Shown: piece after piece, positions 44,053-53,454 of the stretch
How the letters are laid out: every line of letters starts with the position of its first letter
How positions within the stretch are numbered: the first letter of the stretch is position 1
Translations under genes and position numbers: made by a program
The notes under the pieces: model-generated
The model's input: the letters and a program-made list of their open reading frames with translations, nothing else
Databases searched by the model: none
What the model was told of the DNA's origin: nothing
NCBI GenBank assembly: GCA_937885575.1
Contig: CALABO010000015.1
Location: 16,934 to 80,933 of the forward strand
Direction: 5' to 3'
Length of the DNA: 64,000 nucleotides
From: an uncultured Pseudomonadota bacterium
GTDB lineage: Bacteria; Pseudomonadota; Alphaproteobacteria; Rs-D84

Positions 44053-45132
44053 ATGGGTTTCAATTGTGGAATTGTTGGATTGCCAAATGTGGGAAAATCG
44101 ACATTGTTTAATGCACTGACGCAAAGTGCCGCGGCGGACGCGCAAAATTACCCTTTTTGTACAATCGAACCGAATACCGGTCGTGTGGTTGTGCCGGACG
44201 AAACACTGCATAAATTGGCGGCGGTTGATAATTCGGCGAAAATTATACCGACACAACTTGAAATTGTTGATATTGCGGGGTTGGTGCGCGGGGCATCAAC
44301 CGGCGAAGGGTTGGGGAATAAGTTTCTTGGTAATATATTGGAAACAGACGCGATTATTCATGTTGTGCGTTGCTTTGAAAACGATGATATTGTGCATGTG
44401 GATGGGCGGATTGACCCGATTGCCGATATTGATACCATTGAAACTGAACTTATGCTGGCGGATTTGGAAAGTTTGAATAAACAAATAAAAAATCTTGAGA
44501 AAAAGGCGCATGGTCTTGATAAAAGCGCGATAAAGTTATTGGCCGACGCAAATATTATAAAAGAAAACTTAGAAAAATCTGTGCCGGCGCGTGATGTGGA
44601 TGTTGATAGTAAACCCTTTAATTTGCTGACATCAAAACCGGTGATTTATGTGTGCAATATCGAAGAATCCGCCGCCGCAACCGGAAATAAATTTTCAGAT
44701 GCGGTGAAACAAAAATTTGGTGCAAAAAATCCGGTTTTAATTATATCTGGGAAAATAGAAATGGAAATCGCACAAATTGTTGACCCAGATGAAAGAAAGA
44801 TGTTTTTAGATGATTTGGGTTTAAAACAATCGGGGCTAGAGCAGGTGATAAAAACCGGATATGAAACATTGGGACTGCAAACTTTCTATACGGTTGGACC
44901 CAAGGAAGCGCATGCGTGGACAATAACGCGTGGTATGACCGCACCCCAGGCCGCCGGTAAAATTCATACTGATTTTGAACGGGGCTTTATCCGCGCAGAG
45001 ATTATTTCACCCAAAGATTATATTGAACTTGGTGGCGAAGTCGCGGTCAAAGAGGCGGGTAAAATGCGCCTTGTTGGGCGTGACTATGTCATGCAAGAAG
45101 GCGATATTTGCCATTTTTTGTTCAATAATTAG
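44053..45132 (+). CDS. ychF: Redox-regulated ATPase YchF
   Basis: YchF (OLA1 type) is an Obg-family P-loop ATPase that binds ribosomes. The 359-residue protein has G1 GLPNVGKST, G2/G3 region DIAGLVRGAS, an NKxD variant typical of ATP specificity, a coiled coil (about 130-170) and a C-terminal TGS domain ending GDICHFLFNN. Normal length (363). AAGGA lies 9 bases upstream. It is followed by the BRO-N gene after 13 bases. Confidence 0.96.
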   Translation: MGFNCGIVGLPNVGKSTLFNALTQSAAADAQNYPFCTIEPNTGRVVVPDETLHKLAAVDNSAKIIPTQLEIVDIAGLVRGASTGEGLGNKFLGNILETDAIIHVVRCFENDDIVHVDGRIDPIADIDTIETELMLADLESLNKQIKNLEKKAHGLDKSAIKLLADANIIKENLEKSVPARDVDVDSKPFNLLTSKPVIYVCNIEESAAATGNKFSDAVKQKFGAKNPVLIISGKIEMEIAQIVDPDERKMFLDDLGLKQSGLEQVIKTGYETLGLQTFYTVGPKEAHAWTITRGMTAPQAAGKIHTDFERGFIRAEIISPKDYIELGGEVAVKEAGKMRLVGRDYVMQEGDICHFLFNN

Positions 45133-45145
45133 TGGTAGAGAATAT

Positions 45146-45961
45146 ATGGAAACGGCATTAAAATTATTTGAAGATAAAAAAATTAGGACACATTGGGACG
45201 AAGCCCAAGAAAAATGGTATTTTTCAATTGTCGATGTTATCGCGGCGTTGACAGGGACAGAACGTCCACGAAAATATTGGAACGATTTGAAAATAAAATT
45301 ACGTCGAGAAGGAAGTGAGTTGTCCGAAAAAATCGGACAACTAAAAATGCAATCGTCTGATGGTAAATTTTATAATACCGATGTTGCAGATACTGAACAG
45401 ATTTTGCGCCTGATTCAATCAGTGCCATCAAAGAAAGCCGAACCTTTTAAAATATGGTTGGCGGGGGTGGGGTCTGAAAGAATTGATGAAATCGCCGACC
45501 CGGAAATCGCGATTCAACGCGCGTTGCGGTATTATCAACGTATGGGATATTCCAACGAATGGATTACCCAAAGATTAAAATCTATTGAAATTCGCAAGGA
45601 TTTAACCAATGAATGGGACCGTGGCGGCGTTAAACAGGGGTTAGAATACGCATTACTTACCGATGAAATAACGCGTGCGTGGTCTGGGATGAATACGCGT
45701 GATTATAAAAAAATGAAGGGATTAAAAAAAGAATCTTTGCGTGATAATATGACGAATGCGGAATTGGTTTTGAATATGTTGGCCGAATTGTCCACTACTG
45801 AAATATCAAAAAAAGAAAATCCAAAGGGTTTTCGTGAGAATATGCGTGTTGCATCCCGTGGTGGTGGCGTTGCGCGTGCGGCAAAATTGCAATTAGAAAA
45901 AGAAACTGGCAAAAAAATAATAACTGGCCGCAATGCGAAATTGTTAAAGAAGGTTGGTTAG
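45146..45961 (+). CDS. BRO-N domain protein (phage antirepressor-like)
   Basis: The 271-residue protein has an N-terminal BRO domain (LFEDKKIRTHWDEAQEKWYF, then VVDVI-like SIVDVIAALT) and a helical C-terminal domain with LKGLKKESLRDNMTNAEL and a final GGGVARAAKLQLEKETGK. Close relatives occur on mobile elements of gut Bacteroidota and other bacteria. The chosen start METALKLF leaves a 13-base gap to ychF. It probably binds DNA; function is unknown. Its isolation after a core gene suggests horizontal acquisition. Its end overlaps the convergent PQ-loop gene by 4 bases. Confidence 0.88.
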   Translation: METALKLFEDKKIRTHWDEAQEKWYFSIVDVIAALTGTERPRKYWNDLKIKLRREGSELSEKIGQLKMQSSDGKFYNTDVADTEQILRLIQSVPSKKAEPFKIWLAGVGSERIDEIADPEIAIQRALRYYQRMGYSNEWITQRLKSIEIRKDLTNEWDRGGVKQGLEYALLTDEITRAWSGMNTRDYKKMKGLKKESLRDNMTNAELVLNMLAELSTTEISKKENPKGFRENMRVASRGGGVARAAKLQLEKETGKKIITGRNAKLLKKVG

Positions 45962-46245
45962 TGTTTTTTCTTCTTTTTATGTTTTTGATATTTAATTGTT
46001 AAACAAAATACAAATATCAAGAAAACTAAATCCAGCGCACATATGAATATTACGCCGATTTCTGGGCTTTGCAGTAATACATATGATAGATAGCATAAAT
46101 CCGCGGTAATCCACACGAACCAAGATGTTAAACTTAAATCATCCGCGTGCTTTGTTTTTAGTATTTTTATTATCTGGGGCATATAAGCGATAAATTCCAG
46201 GACTGTATAAAGAGATAATAAAAATAGTGCAACTGTGAACTTCAT
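45958..46245 (-). CDS. PQ-loop/SemiSWEET-type small membrane protein
   Basis: A 95-residue protein with three TM segments, the first containing the PQ motif YMPQIIKILKTKHADDLSL and SW. This is the design of SemiSWEET sugar transporters, which dimerise to make one transport unit. The C-terminus is lysine-rich (KYQKHKKKKKH). Substrate is unknown; PQ-loop proteins include sugar, amino acid and thiamine transporters. Confidence 0.85.
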   Translation of the reverse strand: MKFTVALFLLSLYTVLEFIAYMPQIIKILKTKHADDLSLTSWFVWITADLCYLSYVLLQSPEIGVIFICALDLVFLIFVFCLTIKYQKHKKKKKH

Positions 46246-46317
46246 AAGGGAATTATATCATAATTGTCACCGCTATGCCAGCCTCAATCATGATAAAACA
46301 AAGTATTTTTACAAATA

Positions 46318-47088
46318 TTATCTTGTTTTGTCCATGATTGGCAGACAAGATAAATCCATTTTTGCATAACCATCATCAACCAGCAATTTTTGTATATCTT
46401 TTTGGTTCAAGATTAGTGTGTCTGATTGGTTTTGATATACTTTGTTAAAACTATTTGCCACGTTATAGCCATTTATTACCTGGAGCCCACCGTTACCCGC
46501 AACCAATAATATCGGAACAGAATAAGCAACCTTGGTATGATTTCCAAGGTTCATAACGGTGCGACCATCGTTGCCAAGGTATGCCAATCCCATAGAGTTA
46601 GACATAAAATCAGTGGCGATTGTTTTATATTGGTCTTCGTCAACCCTGCTGATTTTACGCATATGTGGAATACTGATTGCGAAATTAGTTGTTTTGTTAT
46701 CATAGGTATTTTTAATTTGTTGCATTTTTTTAATAAAATCAATTGCCATACCATCGTCATTATCTATCCGGAACGTCAGCATAGTTGGTTCTTTCAAATC
46801 GTCCGGAATAAACATTGCGCCATCAGTATAAACATTACGCAAAAACGGATACTGTTTAGCAAGGTTATCAAACAATACTTTTTTATCGTCCGGAATTAAA
46901 TTCGTATGATAAACACACAGAACAAAATTTTGATTTGTTTGTGCGGCAAATGATTTCAGTGTTATATTACAAAAAATATTAAAGCGATCAGAAAAATACG
47001 GCTCTTCATATAATTGTACCAGAGAACGCGAATTATTCGTATTCATAAAACTGTTTGGAATCGCATACCGCACCATACCAATTATCAT
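46318..47088 (-). CDS. Putative rhamnosyltransferase-family glycosyltransferase
   Basis: A 256-residue protein with the pattern of the putative rhamnosyl transferase family (Pfam Rhamno_transf): LKSFAAQTNQNFVLCVYHTN at the N-terminus and the DxD-like RIDNDDGMAIDFIKKM in the middle, which would bind a nucleotide-sugar and metal. There is no signal peptide or TM segment, so it is cytosolic. It is a single gene divergent from the PHP gene, with no sugar cluster near. The acceptor is unknown. Confidence 0.75.
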   Translation of the reverse strand: MIIGMVRYAIPNSFMNTNNSRSLVQLYEEPYFSDRFNIFCNITLKSFAAQTNQNFVLCVYHTNLIPDDKKVLFDNLAKQYPFLRNVYTDGAMFIPDDLKEPTMLTFRIDNDDGMAIDFIKKMQQIKNTYDNKTTNFAISIPHMRKISRVDEDQYKTIATDFMSNSMGLAYLGNDGRTVMNLGNHTKVAYSVPILLVAGNGGLQVINGYNVANSFNKVYQNQSDTLILNQKDIQKLLVDDGYAKMDLSCLPIMDKTR

Positions 47089-47160
47089 AATAAAACCTTT
47101 TCATTGTTGGTTTCTATGATATAATGCCCCAAATGAATGTAAAGAAAAAAAGAGATTAGA

Positions 47161-47940
47161 ATGATAGATTTTCATACGCACAGTAATGCTTCGGATGGGG
47201 CGTTGTCCCCAAGTGAATTGGTTGATTTGGCCGCCAAAAAGGGACTAAAATATATTGCTTTAACAGATCATAACAATGTCGATGGATTGCATGCGGCGGC
47301 AAAAGCGGCAGAGCAATGCGGTATCAACTTTATAAATGGGATAGAAATTTCCTGTGAAAGAAATACGCATATTATCGGATTGTTTCTAAAACGGTTTGAC
47401 GAGATAAATAATAAAGCCGCCATACGCAGGGAATACATAGAACAATCGCTAAAAAACTATGGTTATACCAGGGAAAAATACGAAACAGTTATCGGGGCCA
47501 GGGATGCCTTTATAAAAATGATGATTGATACCGACAAGGGTTCAGACAAAACATTTGTTATTGAACATTTTCTGCAACCGCCGTTTGGATATGGCGAAGC
47601 AATTGATATGATTCATCGTTCTGGCGGTTTGGCGATATTGGCACATCCAAACAGGACAAAAGGCATTGATAGTAATAATTTGCAAGAATTTATTTGCGAA
47701 CTAAAACAATACGGAATTGACGGCATAGAGGTATATCAATCAGGACAAACAGATGATTACACCAATTTTGTTGCAGATTTGTCGCGGAAAAATAATTTGC
47801 TGGTCAGTGGCGGTAGTGATTTTCATAATCTAAACAAAATAAACAGGGAAATCGGGATGTATGGTGATATTGATAATCGAAAAATGATACCAGTGGATAT
47901 CTTGGATGAACTTTTACAGAATAAAGATAGGTACGTGTAA
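47161..47940 (+). CDS. PHP-domain phosphoesterase (RNase AM/TrpH-like)
   Basis: The 259-residue protein begins IDFHTHSNASDGALSP and has the other PHP metal-binding motifs LTDHNNVDG, GIEISC, LAHPNR and GGSDFHN. These match the YciV/TrpH subgroup, which act as 3',5'-nucleotide bisphosphate phosphatases or 5'-3' exoribonucleases on short RNAs. Slightly shorter than E. coli YciV (293). SD AAAGAGA-like sequence precedes the ATG. Substrate is inferred from the subgroup only. Confidence 0.88.
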   Translation: MIDFHTHSNASDGALSPSELVDLAAKKGLKYIALTDHNNVDGLHAAAKAAEQCGINFINGIEISCERNTHIIGLFLKRFDEINNKAAIRREYIEQSLKNYGYTREKYETVIGARDAFIKMMIDTDKGSDKTFVIEHFLQPPFGYGEAIDMIHRSGGLAILAHPNRTKGIDSNNLQEFICELKQYGIDGIEVYQSGQTDDYTNFVADLSRKNNLLVSGGSDFHNLNKINREIGMYGDIDNRKMIPVDILDELLQNKDRYV

Positions 47941-48016
47941 TAAAGTCACACAGTAAATTATGTAATTTTATAAATATTTATGATATAATATTTCCCATAG
48001 TATAAAAGGCTGTGAA

Positions 48017-48847
48017 ATGAAAAACTGGGTGTATATTTCTAGTGATATCGAAGGTTGTGCGTGGGCCAGTAATTATATTGAATGTGATGAAAATTCCGAT
48101 GTGTATCAGGTTTTTCGCACGGTTATGAGTGTTGAATTGTCGACAATTATTGATTCTATTATTTATCCGGCAAATATTTTATTGCGTGATGCACACGGTA
48201 ACGCGCGAAACGTCTTGAAAAAATTGTTGCCTGGAAATGTTAAACTGATACGCGGTTGGGATAACGACCCCACAAATATGATGAAGGGGATTAATTCCCG
48301 AAAATTTGATTTTGCGTGTTTGCATGGGTATCATGCCGCGGCCGGAACAGGGTTATCGCCACTTGCGCATACGTTTTCTTCTAAGAATCTTGGAACTTTT
48401 ACTTTGAACGGACATGTTGTTGGCGAAACAATATTTTCAATCTATACCGCCGCGTATTTTGGTGTGCCGGTGATTTATATTTGTGGCGATTATGGTGCCG
48501 TGACCGAGGCGAAGTCGATTAACCCAAACATCGTTGGAACAGTTACCAAAAAATTTAAAAGCCAGGGCAGGTTTATGTTATCAGCCACAGATGTTTTGGA
48601 AAAAATAAAAACGGATTTTACAATGGCGCAAGATGCTTTTTATAAAAATCCACGAAAGTTCGATGTTAAATTGCCAAAGAAATTCATTCTCACAATTCAA
48701 TATCTTGATAAAAAGCAAACAGATTTGCATTTAACAAAGATGAAAAATGTTAAAAAAGTCGCGGCGGATACACTTAAATATGAAACCTGTGATTTTTATG
48801 ATTTGTTAAAAACAATGCGAAAGTTAAAGGTGTTGATAAGAAAGTAG
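48017..48847 (+). CDS. M55-family D-aminopeptidase (DppA-like)
   Basis: The 276-residue protein has the M55 metal-binding motifs: SSDIEGCAW at the N-terminus (family SxDMEG), RDAHGNARN, and the hydrophobic-core GYHAAAGTG followed by LAHTFSS. DppA-type enzymes cleave D-Ala-D-Ala or D-peptides, often alongside dipeptide ABC transporters; no such transporter is near. It may recycle peptidoglycan peptides. Length matches the family. A repeat region follows on the 3' side. Confidence 0.87.
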   Translation: MKNWVYISSDIEGCAWASNYIECDENSDVYQVFRTVMSVELSTIIDSIIYPANILLRDAHGNARNVLKKLLPGNVKLIRGWDNDPTNMMKGINSRKFDFACLHGYHAAAGTGLSPLAHTFSSKNLGTFTLNGHVVGETIFSIYTAAYFGVPVIYICGDYGAVTEAKSINPNIVGTVTKKFKSQGRFMLSATDVLEKIKTDFTMAQDAFYKNPRKFDVKLPKKFILTIQYLDKKQTDLHLTKMKNVKKVAADTLKYETCDFYDLLKTMRKLKVLIRK

Positions 48848-48933
48848 TTATATTATTTTGAATGGATTTCTCTCGTCCGTCGCATAAATGCGCCGCGACT
48901 GCGCGCAAATTTGTAGTTGTTAATAAATTGAAT

Positions 48934-49020
48934 ATGGCCCGCCTACGCTGGTGCTTAATTTCGATGAATGAATTATGTTTGTGTAATAAGTATTTTTTGA
49001 TAAACGTGCTGGCTACGGCG
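48934..49020 (+). repeat. Split CCTACGC/GGCTACGGCG repeat near tRNA-fMet
   Basis: CCCGCCTACGCTGG (48936-48949) and GCTGGCTACGGCGAGG (49007-49021) are the two halves of the palindrome seen intact at 13761-13782, here 60 bases apart. The gap 48848-49075 between dppA and tRNA-fMet has no gene; it holds this repeat and the palindrome 49028-49074. Confidence 0.7.
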
Positions 49021-49027
49021 AGGCACT

Positions 49028-49074
49028 GAATTTTTCGTTAAAAAATAGCCAAACGGCCATTTTTTGAAAAATTC
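49028..49074. terminator. Long palindromic terminator at tRNA-fMet 3' end
   Basis: GAATTTTTC-GTT-AAAAAATAGCC-AAAC-GGCCATTTTTT-GAAAAATTC. The inner stem (one A-C mismatch) with flanking A and T tracts can stop transcription both ways, and the outer 9-base arms match exactly. It begins two bases after the tRNA-fMet CCA end. Confidence 0.75.
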
Positions 49075-49075
49075 G

Positions 49076-49152
<77 letters not shown>

Positions 49153-49165
49153 ATAAACGGGAATT

Positions 49166-49193
49166 ATTATAAATGTTCTTTTTTATTTGTCAA
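49166..49193 (-). promoter_or_regulatory. tRNA-fMet promoter
   Basis: Perfect TTGACA (49193-49188) and TATAAT (49171-49166) with a 16-base spacer, the strongest promoter seen in the window. Confidence 0.8.
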
Positions 49194-49259
49194 ACGAAAA
49201 ACAATTTGTTCTTTTAATTTTTTGTGTTTTTAGGTAAAATGCTTGTCGGAGAGAGTTAT

Positions 49260-49613
49260 ATGCGGTATTTGCTTCAATTTATGATAATTTTAGTTTTTGT
49301 GTTCCTTGGGGAATTATGCGAATTTTTAATTCCGCTGCCCATTGCCGGCAGTATTTATGGTTTGTTGCTTTTGTTTATCGCGCTTTGTGTAAAAGTTGTA
49401 AAATTAGAGTGGGTTGCAGATGTCGCAGATTGGTTCCACAGTATTATGGCGTTGTTCTTTGTTGCGCCCGCGGTGGCTGTAATCGATATTTGGGCGGAAA
49501 TATCAGGAATTTGGTTATATTTAGTCCTTATGTTGGTGCTGGCATATTTTGTTACAATGGTTATAACCGGTAAAACCGCAGATTTTTTCCTTAATCATAG
49601 GGATAAAAAATGA
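49260..49613 (+). CDS. LrgA/CidA-family membrane protein
   Basis: A 117-residue protein with four TM segments beginning MRYLLQFMIILVFVFLGEL. It has the family block LPIAGSIYGLLLLFIAL and FFVAPAVAVI. LrgA/CidA proteins are holin-like or, in newer work, carriers of small metabolites such as pyruvate or glycolate with LrgB. The start at 49260 has GGAGAGAG 7 bases upstream. It overlaps the LrgB gene as ATGA. Confidence 0.88.
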   Translation: MRYLLQFMIILVFVFLGELCEFLIPLPIAGSIYGLLLLFIALCVKVVKLEWVADVADWFHSIMALFFVAPAVAVIDIWAEISGIWLYLVLMLVLAYFVTMVITGKTADFFLNHRDKK

Positions 49614-50311
49614 TGGAAATGATAACATCTTCGACATATTTTGGTGTGGTTCTGACCGTGGGCGCATTTGTTGTCGCAAGTTTTATAAATAAAAAATTTC
49701 CAAATCCTTTTACTACACCGCTTTTTTTGGCAACAATGATAGTTATTACTTTTTTGCTTTTGTTCAGAATTCCGTATGAAAACTATAATTTTAGTGCAAA
49801 GTATTTAACATATTTCCTTGTCCCAGTAACGGTTTGCTTTGCCGTGCCGATGTATCGGCAATTACCGCTTTTGAAAAAACATATTTGGACCATACTTTTT
49901 GCGGTTTTTGTTGGGTGTGTGGCGTCCGTTGCGTCGGTTTGTATAGTTGTAATTTTATTTGGTTTGGCGGATGTGATTGCGCGGTCTTTGGTGTCGATTT
50001 CGGTAACCACGGCGTTGGCGGTCGGAATAACACGGAAACTTGGCGGAATTGTATCTTTGACGGTGTCGGCAGTCATAGTGACAGGAATTTTGGGTGCATC
50101 GGTTAGTGATAAGTTATGTAAGTGGTTAAAACTTAAAAATCCGATATCGCGCGGGATTTCAATTGGAAATGCATCGCATGCGGCCGGCACGGTAAAGGCG
50201 ATGGAAATGGGCCAAATTGAAGGTTCTTTTAGCAGTTTGGCCATAGTGTTATCCGGCCTTATGACCGCGGTTTTGGGGCCACTCGCAATTTGGGTTTATT
50301 TCGGTGGCTAG
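49610..50311 (+). CDS. LrgB-family membrane protein
   Basis: A 233-residue protein with seven or so TM segments. It shows PFTTPLFLATMIVI and the highly conserved LrgB block RSLVSISVTTALAVGI, then RGISIGNASHAAGTVKAMEMG and SGLMTAVLGP. It forms the partner of the LrgA-like protein encoded just upstream, probably as a two-part transport or cell-lysis control unit. Confidence 0.92.
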   Translation: MMEMITSSTYFGVVLTVGAFVVASFINKKFPNPFTTPLFLATMIVITFLLLFRIPYENYNFSAKYLTYFLVPVTVCFAVPMYRQLPLLKKHIWTILFAVFVGCVASVASVCIVVILFGLADVIARSLVSISVTTALAVGITRKLGGIVSLTVSAVIVTGILGASVSDKLCKWLKLKNPISRGISIGNASHAAGTVKAMEMGQIEGSFSSLAIVLSGLMTAVLGPLAIWVYFGG

Positions 50312-50370
50312 GTCGCAATACCTACTGTGTGCTTGAAATCTGATTTTTTTGTTGATAAAATTGAACTGTT

Positions 50371-51150
50371 ATGTTTAGAAAGATTTGGAAGAAATTTTGG
50401 GAACCTATTTTGGGTTTGGCGCTGTTTCAATGGATTATCGCCGGGGTTATGGCGGTGCTGATGTGGTTTGTGTATTTTACATGCCGGAAAAAGATTGTAA
50501 ATTATGAAATTTTTAAGAAATTCCGCCATAAACCCGCGATTTTTGTGTTCTGGCACGGGCGCAGTTTTATGTTGTCGCCGATTGTATGTTTGGGTGGTAT
50601 GAAATCTTATGCTGTGGCAAGTAAACACAAAGACGGTCGTATGATGGCAAAGTTGCAACATCTTTTTGGTCTGCGCGCGATTTATGGCAGTTCGCATAAT
50701 GGCGGTTTATCTGTCTTGCGCGATGGGGTGCGGGTTTTGCGGCGTGGTGACCATTCGCTTTGTATTTCCCCAGATGGCCCGGGTGGACCGTCGCTGCGTG
50801 TCCAAGAAGGTGCGCTTTATTTTGCGAAAATGACCGGCGCGCCGATTATTCCGGTGTGTTTTTCCGCGCGGCATGTTTGGATTCAGCGCCGTTGGGACCG
50901 GTATTTGTTGGTGTATCCCTTTACGCGCGTAAAGTGTATTGTTGGGGAACCGATGTATATTGATTCAAAAATATCGGACGATGATTTTGAATCGCGGCGC
51001 AAGGAATTAGAAGATATTATGGTTGGACAGTTGCGTGAATTAGATGCTGAATTTAATCTGCCGGTGGTGGAACAAGATTTGAAAGCGTCTGATTTCAAAA
51101 AGGCAAAGAGAGAGGGCAGGGAACCAAAACTTACAAAAAGGTATAAATAA
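50371..51150 (+). CDS. DUF374 lysophospholipid/lipid A acyltransferase-like protein
   Basis: The 259-residue protein has an N-terminal TM segment and the LPLAT-type motif FVFWHGRSFML (H-x4-D variant: HGRS), then YGSSHNGG and ISPDGPGGPSLRVQEG. DUF374 enzymes are thought to acylate lipid A precursors in bacteria lacking some Lpx acyltransferases. Its position directly before lpxK and lpxC strengthens a lipid A role. A basic C-terminal tail follows (KKAKREGREPK). Confidence 0.85.
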   Translation: MFRKIWKKFWEPILGLALFQWIIAGVMAVLMWFVYFTCRKKIVNYEIFKKFRHKPAIFVFWHGRSFMLSPIVCLGGMKSYAVASKHKDGRMMAKLQHLFGLRAIYGSSHNGGLSVLRDGVRVLRRGDHSLCISPDGPGGPSLRVQEGALYFAKMTGAPIIPVCFSARHVWIQRRWDRYLLVYPFTRVKCIVGEPMYIDSKISDDDFESRRKELEDIMVGQLRELDAEFNLPVVEQDLKASDFKKAKREGREPKLTKRYK

Positions 51151-51151
51151 A

Positions 51152-52066
51152 ATGAAGACACCTTGGTGGTTTTTACATAAAACGCCGCTTAGTTTTTTAT
51201 TATTACCCATCGCGTTTATTTATTATGGAATTGGGCGCGTTGTTTATGGATGGCGAAAATTGTTTGCGTATAAATCGCGGCGCAAAATTATTTGTGTTGG
51301 TGGAATTTTTGCCGGTGGTGTTGGAAAAACGCCGATTGTTCGTATAATTGCAAATTTTTTAGATGCGCCCGTGGTTATGCGTGGTTACAAAAGGACGGCA
51401 AGCACAAACAATATCGGGGACGAGGCCGCAATGCTTATGTCTGATGAAATTGCGGTTCATGTTGGTCATCGAAAAAGTAATATATTGTTGTTAAATCGGC
51501 AAAAGGGTGATAATGGGCCAATTGTTATGGATGATGGTTTGCAAAATCCATCGATTGCCAAGGATATTTCTATTTATGTCTTTGATGAAGGTATGGGTTT
51601 TGGTAATGGGTTTTTGTTACCGGCGGGTCCGTTACGCGAAACAAAAAAGCATGTTCAAAATGCCGATGCGATTATCGTGATAAGAAATAAAAATCCACGC
51701 AAAAAGTTTGCTTTGCCGACTGGAATCCCGATTTTCTATGCGGAAAATAAAACTGTGTCGCCGTATCCGCGGGGCGAACGGTTATTTGCTTTTGCCGGAA
51801 TTGGGTATCCGAAAAAGTTCTTTAATTCATTGACGGGGGTTGTCGCAAAACGTGGATTTGGTGACCATTATCAATATACGGAAAAAGATATTGCGGATTT
51901 AATCGAAAGTGCGCGGCGCAAAAAGGCGAAATTGGTCACAACCGAAAAAGATTGGGTAAGGTTACCGGCGGATGTGCGCGAAAAAATAAAATTTGCGCGG
52001 TTGGAAACAAAAATAGACGATAGATTTTTTGATTGGTTAAAGGGGAAATTAAATTGCGCACATTAA
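51152..52066 (+). CDS. lpxK: Tetraacyldisaccharide 4'-kinase
   Basis: LpxK phosphorylates the 4' position of the lipid A disaccharide precursor. The 304-residue protein has an N-terminal membrane-associated helix, a Walker A-like GGIFAGGVGKTP at about residues 50-61 and RGYKRT following. VMDDGLQNPSI and LLPAGPLRE complete the family set. It overlaps lpxC by 13 bases and follows the DUF374 gene by one. Confidence 0.94.
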   Translation: MKTPWWFLHKTPLSFLLLPIAFIYYGIGRVVYGWRKLFAYKSRRKIICVGGIFAGGVGKTPIVRIIANFLDAPVVMRGYKRTASTNNIGDEAAMLMSDEIAVHVGHRKSNILLLNRQKGDNGPIVMDDGLQNPSIAKDISIYVFDEGMGFGNGFLLPAGPLRETKKHVQNADAIIVIRNKNPRKKFALPTGIPIFYAENKTVSPYPRGERLFAFAGIGYPKKFFNSLTGVVAKRGFGDHYQYTEKDIADLIESARRKKAKLVTTEKDWVRLPADVREKIKFARLETKIDDRFFDWLKGKLNCAH

Positions 52067-52998
52067 AAGAAAATGTTTTTTGTTCGGGTGTTGGTATTCA
52101 TTCGGGGTTGCCGGTGAATATGGTTGTGCGGCCTTTTGATAAACCGGGGATATTCTTTCGTCGTGTTGATTTGGATGATAAAAGTTTAATACCCGCAACA
52201 TATGATAATGTTTCGGATACGAAAATGCGCAATACTACAATTGGTAATTTGGATGGCGCGCATGTTAAAACAATTGAACATTTGATGGCGGCACTTTTTA
52301 TCGCGGGTGTTGATAGTGCGCTGATTGATGTTGATGGTGCCGAAGTTCCGATTATGAACGGCAGTGCAAGTTTATTTTATCGCCGTATTATGGAGGCCGG
52401 CGTCACAAAAGGGAAGCGTAAAAAAATTATTGTGAGAAAGCCCGTGGTTGTGACGGCACGCGAAATCTTGCGTGCAATGCCGTTCAAAGATAGGTTGAAC
52501 AGTTTTATTGCCGGTTTGTTTTATCGCCAGCGCGGTTTAGATGGATATGTTAAACTTTCGCCGTCAAAAGATAGGGCGCTAAATATCAAGGCGACATTGG
52601 TTTATCCGGAACCGATTATAGGAAAACAAAGTTTTGTTTATTCTTTTGATGAAACAAAATGGTCGGTTGAAAATTTTATAAGAAATATTGCGTCTGCGCG
52701 GACATTTGGGAAATATTCAGAATGGAATTACCTGAAATCTCATGGTATGGCACGCGGCGCGGATGAAAAAAATGTTATTGTGTTGGACTATGGTGGGGAA
52801 AAAACACTAAATCGAATTTATTGGCCGGACGAATTTGTGCGTCATAAAATTATCGATGCGATTGGTGATATGTTCACATCTGGCGGGTTTATTGTTGGTG
52901 ATTTGGAATCTTATAAGGGCAGTCACGCGCTAAATAACGCGGTGCTTAAAAAATTGTTTAGTAATCCCGATAATTATGATATAATAGATGCCGAATAA
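52054..52998 (+). CDS. lpxC: UDP-3-O-acyl-N-acetylglucosamine deacetylase
   Basis: LpxC catalyses the committed step of lipid A synthesis with a zinc ion. The 314-residue protein shows RTLKENVFCSGVGIHSG at the N-terminus, TIEHLMAAL with a zinc-binding histidine, DGAEVPIMNGSA, and the C-terminal FVRHKIIDAIGDM with the other zinc ligands and SHALNN. The start is TTG at 52054: AAAGGGG lies 8-9 bases upstream and the sequence then begins at the usual family position; a second TTG at 52033 would add residues without similarity. Confidence 0.94.
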   Translation: MRTLKENVFCSGVGIHSGLPVNMVVRPFDKPGIFFRRVDLDDKSLIPATYDNVSDTKMRNTTIGNLDGAHVKTIEHLMAALFIAGVDSALIDVDGAEVPIMNGSASLFYRRIMEAGVTKGKRKKIIVRKPVVVTAREILRAMPFKDRLNSFIAGLFYRQRGLDGYVKLSPSKDRALNIKATLVYPEPIIGKQSFVYSFDETKWSVENFIRNIASARTFGKYSEWNYLKSHGMARGADEKNVIVLDYGGEKTLNRIYWPDEFVRHKIIDAIGDMFTSGGFIVGDLESYKGSHALNNAVLKKLFSNPDNYDIIDAE

Positions 52999-53016
52999 AA
53001 CAAAAGAGGGAAGTAT

Positions 53017-53451
53017 ATGAAAAAATATCTTGGATTATTTTTGGCTTTGTTCGCATTGGTTGGTTGTGGCGGATATATTAAAAATGAAAACGGCAGTGAA
53101 TATATCAAACAACTGGACGGCGAACCGATTGGGTGTGTTTTCCTTTATAAAATAGAATCCGAAGTTTCGGTTTATGACGCGGATGATGCGCGCCGTTATC
53201 TTGAAAATCGTATCGCCGACCAGGCGCGGCCGGGTAATGCATATTGGTTGGTAAGTCAACGGACACGCCCGAACGAATGGGTTCTGTTTGGGCCGGAACG
53301 CGCATTTGTGTTGGCCGCAAATGTTTATGAATGTCCGAACCTGCATGCGGTAAAGACAGCACGTACCGATAAACCGTTGCCGGACTATGATGTAAAGCCA
53401 TCATGTGCGAACGGTTCGTTCTATGGTATCGGTGGCGGATGCGGACAGTAG
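53017..53451 (+). CDS. Small outer-membrane-type lipoprotein
   Basis: A 144-residue lipoprotein: signal MKKYLGLFLALFALVGCGG with lipobox LVGC (Cys17). The mature part resembles small Rcs/DUF4156-like domains (cysteine in IGCVFLY, ARRYLENRIADQA, then GNAYWLVSQ). Family assignment is tentative. AGAGGGAAG lies 7 bases before the ATG. A terminator (53485) follows, so it is the end of the lipid A gene run or its own unit. Confidence 0.8.
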   Translation: MKKYLGLFLALFALVGCGGYIKNENGSEYIKQLDGEPIGCVFLYKIESEVSVYDADDARRYLENRIADQARPGNAYWLVSQRTRPNEWVLFGPERAFVLAANVYECPNLHAVKTARTDKPLPDYDVKPSCANGSFYGIGGGCGQ

Positions 53452-53454
53452 AAT

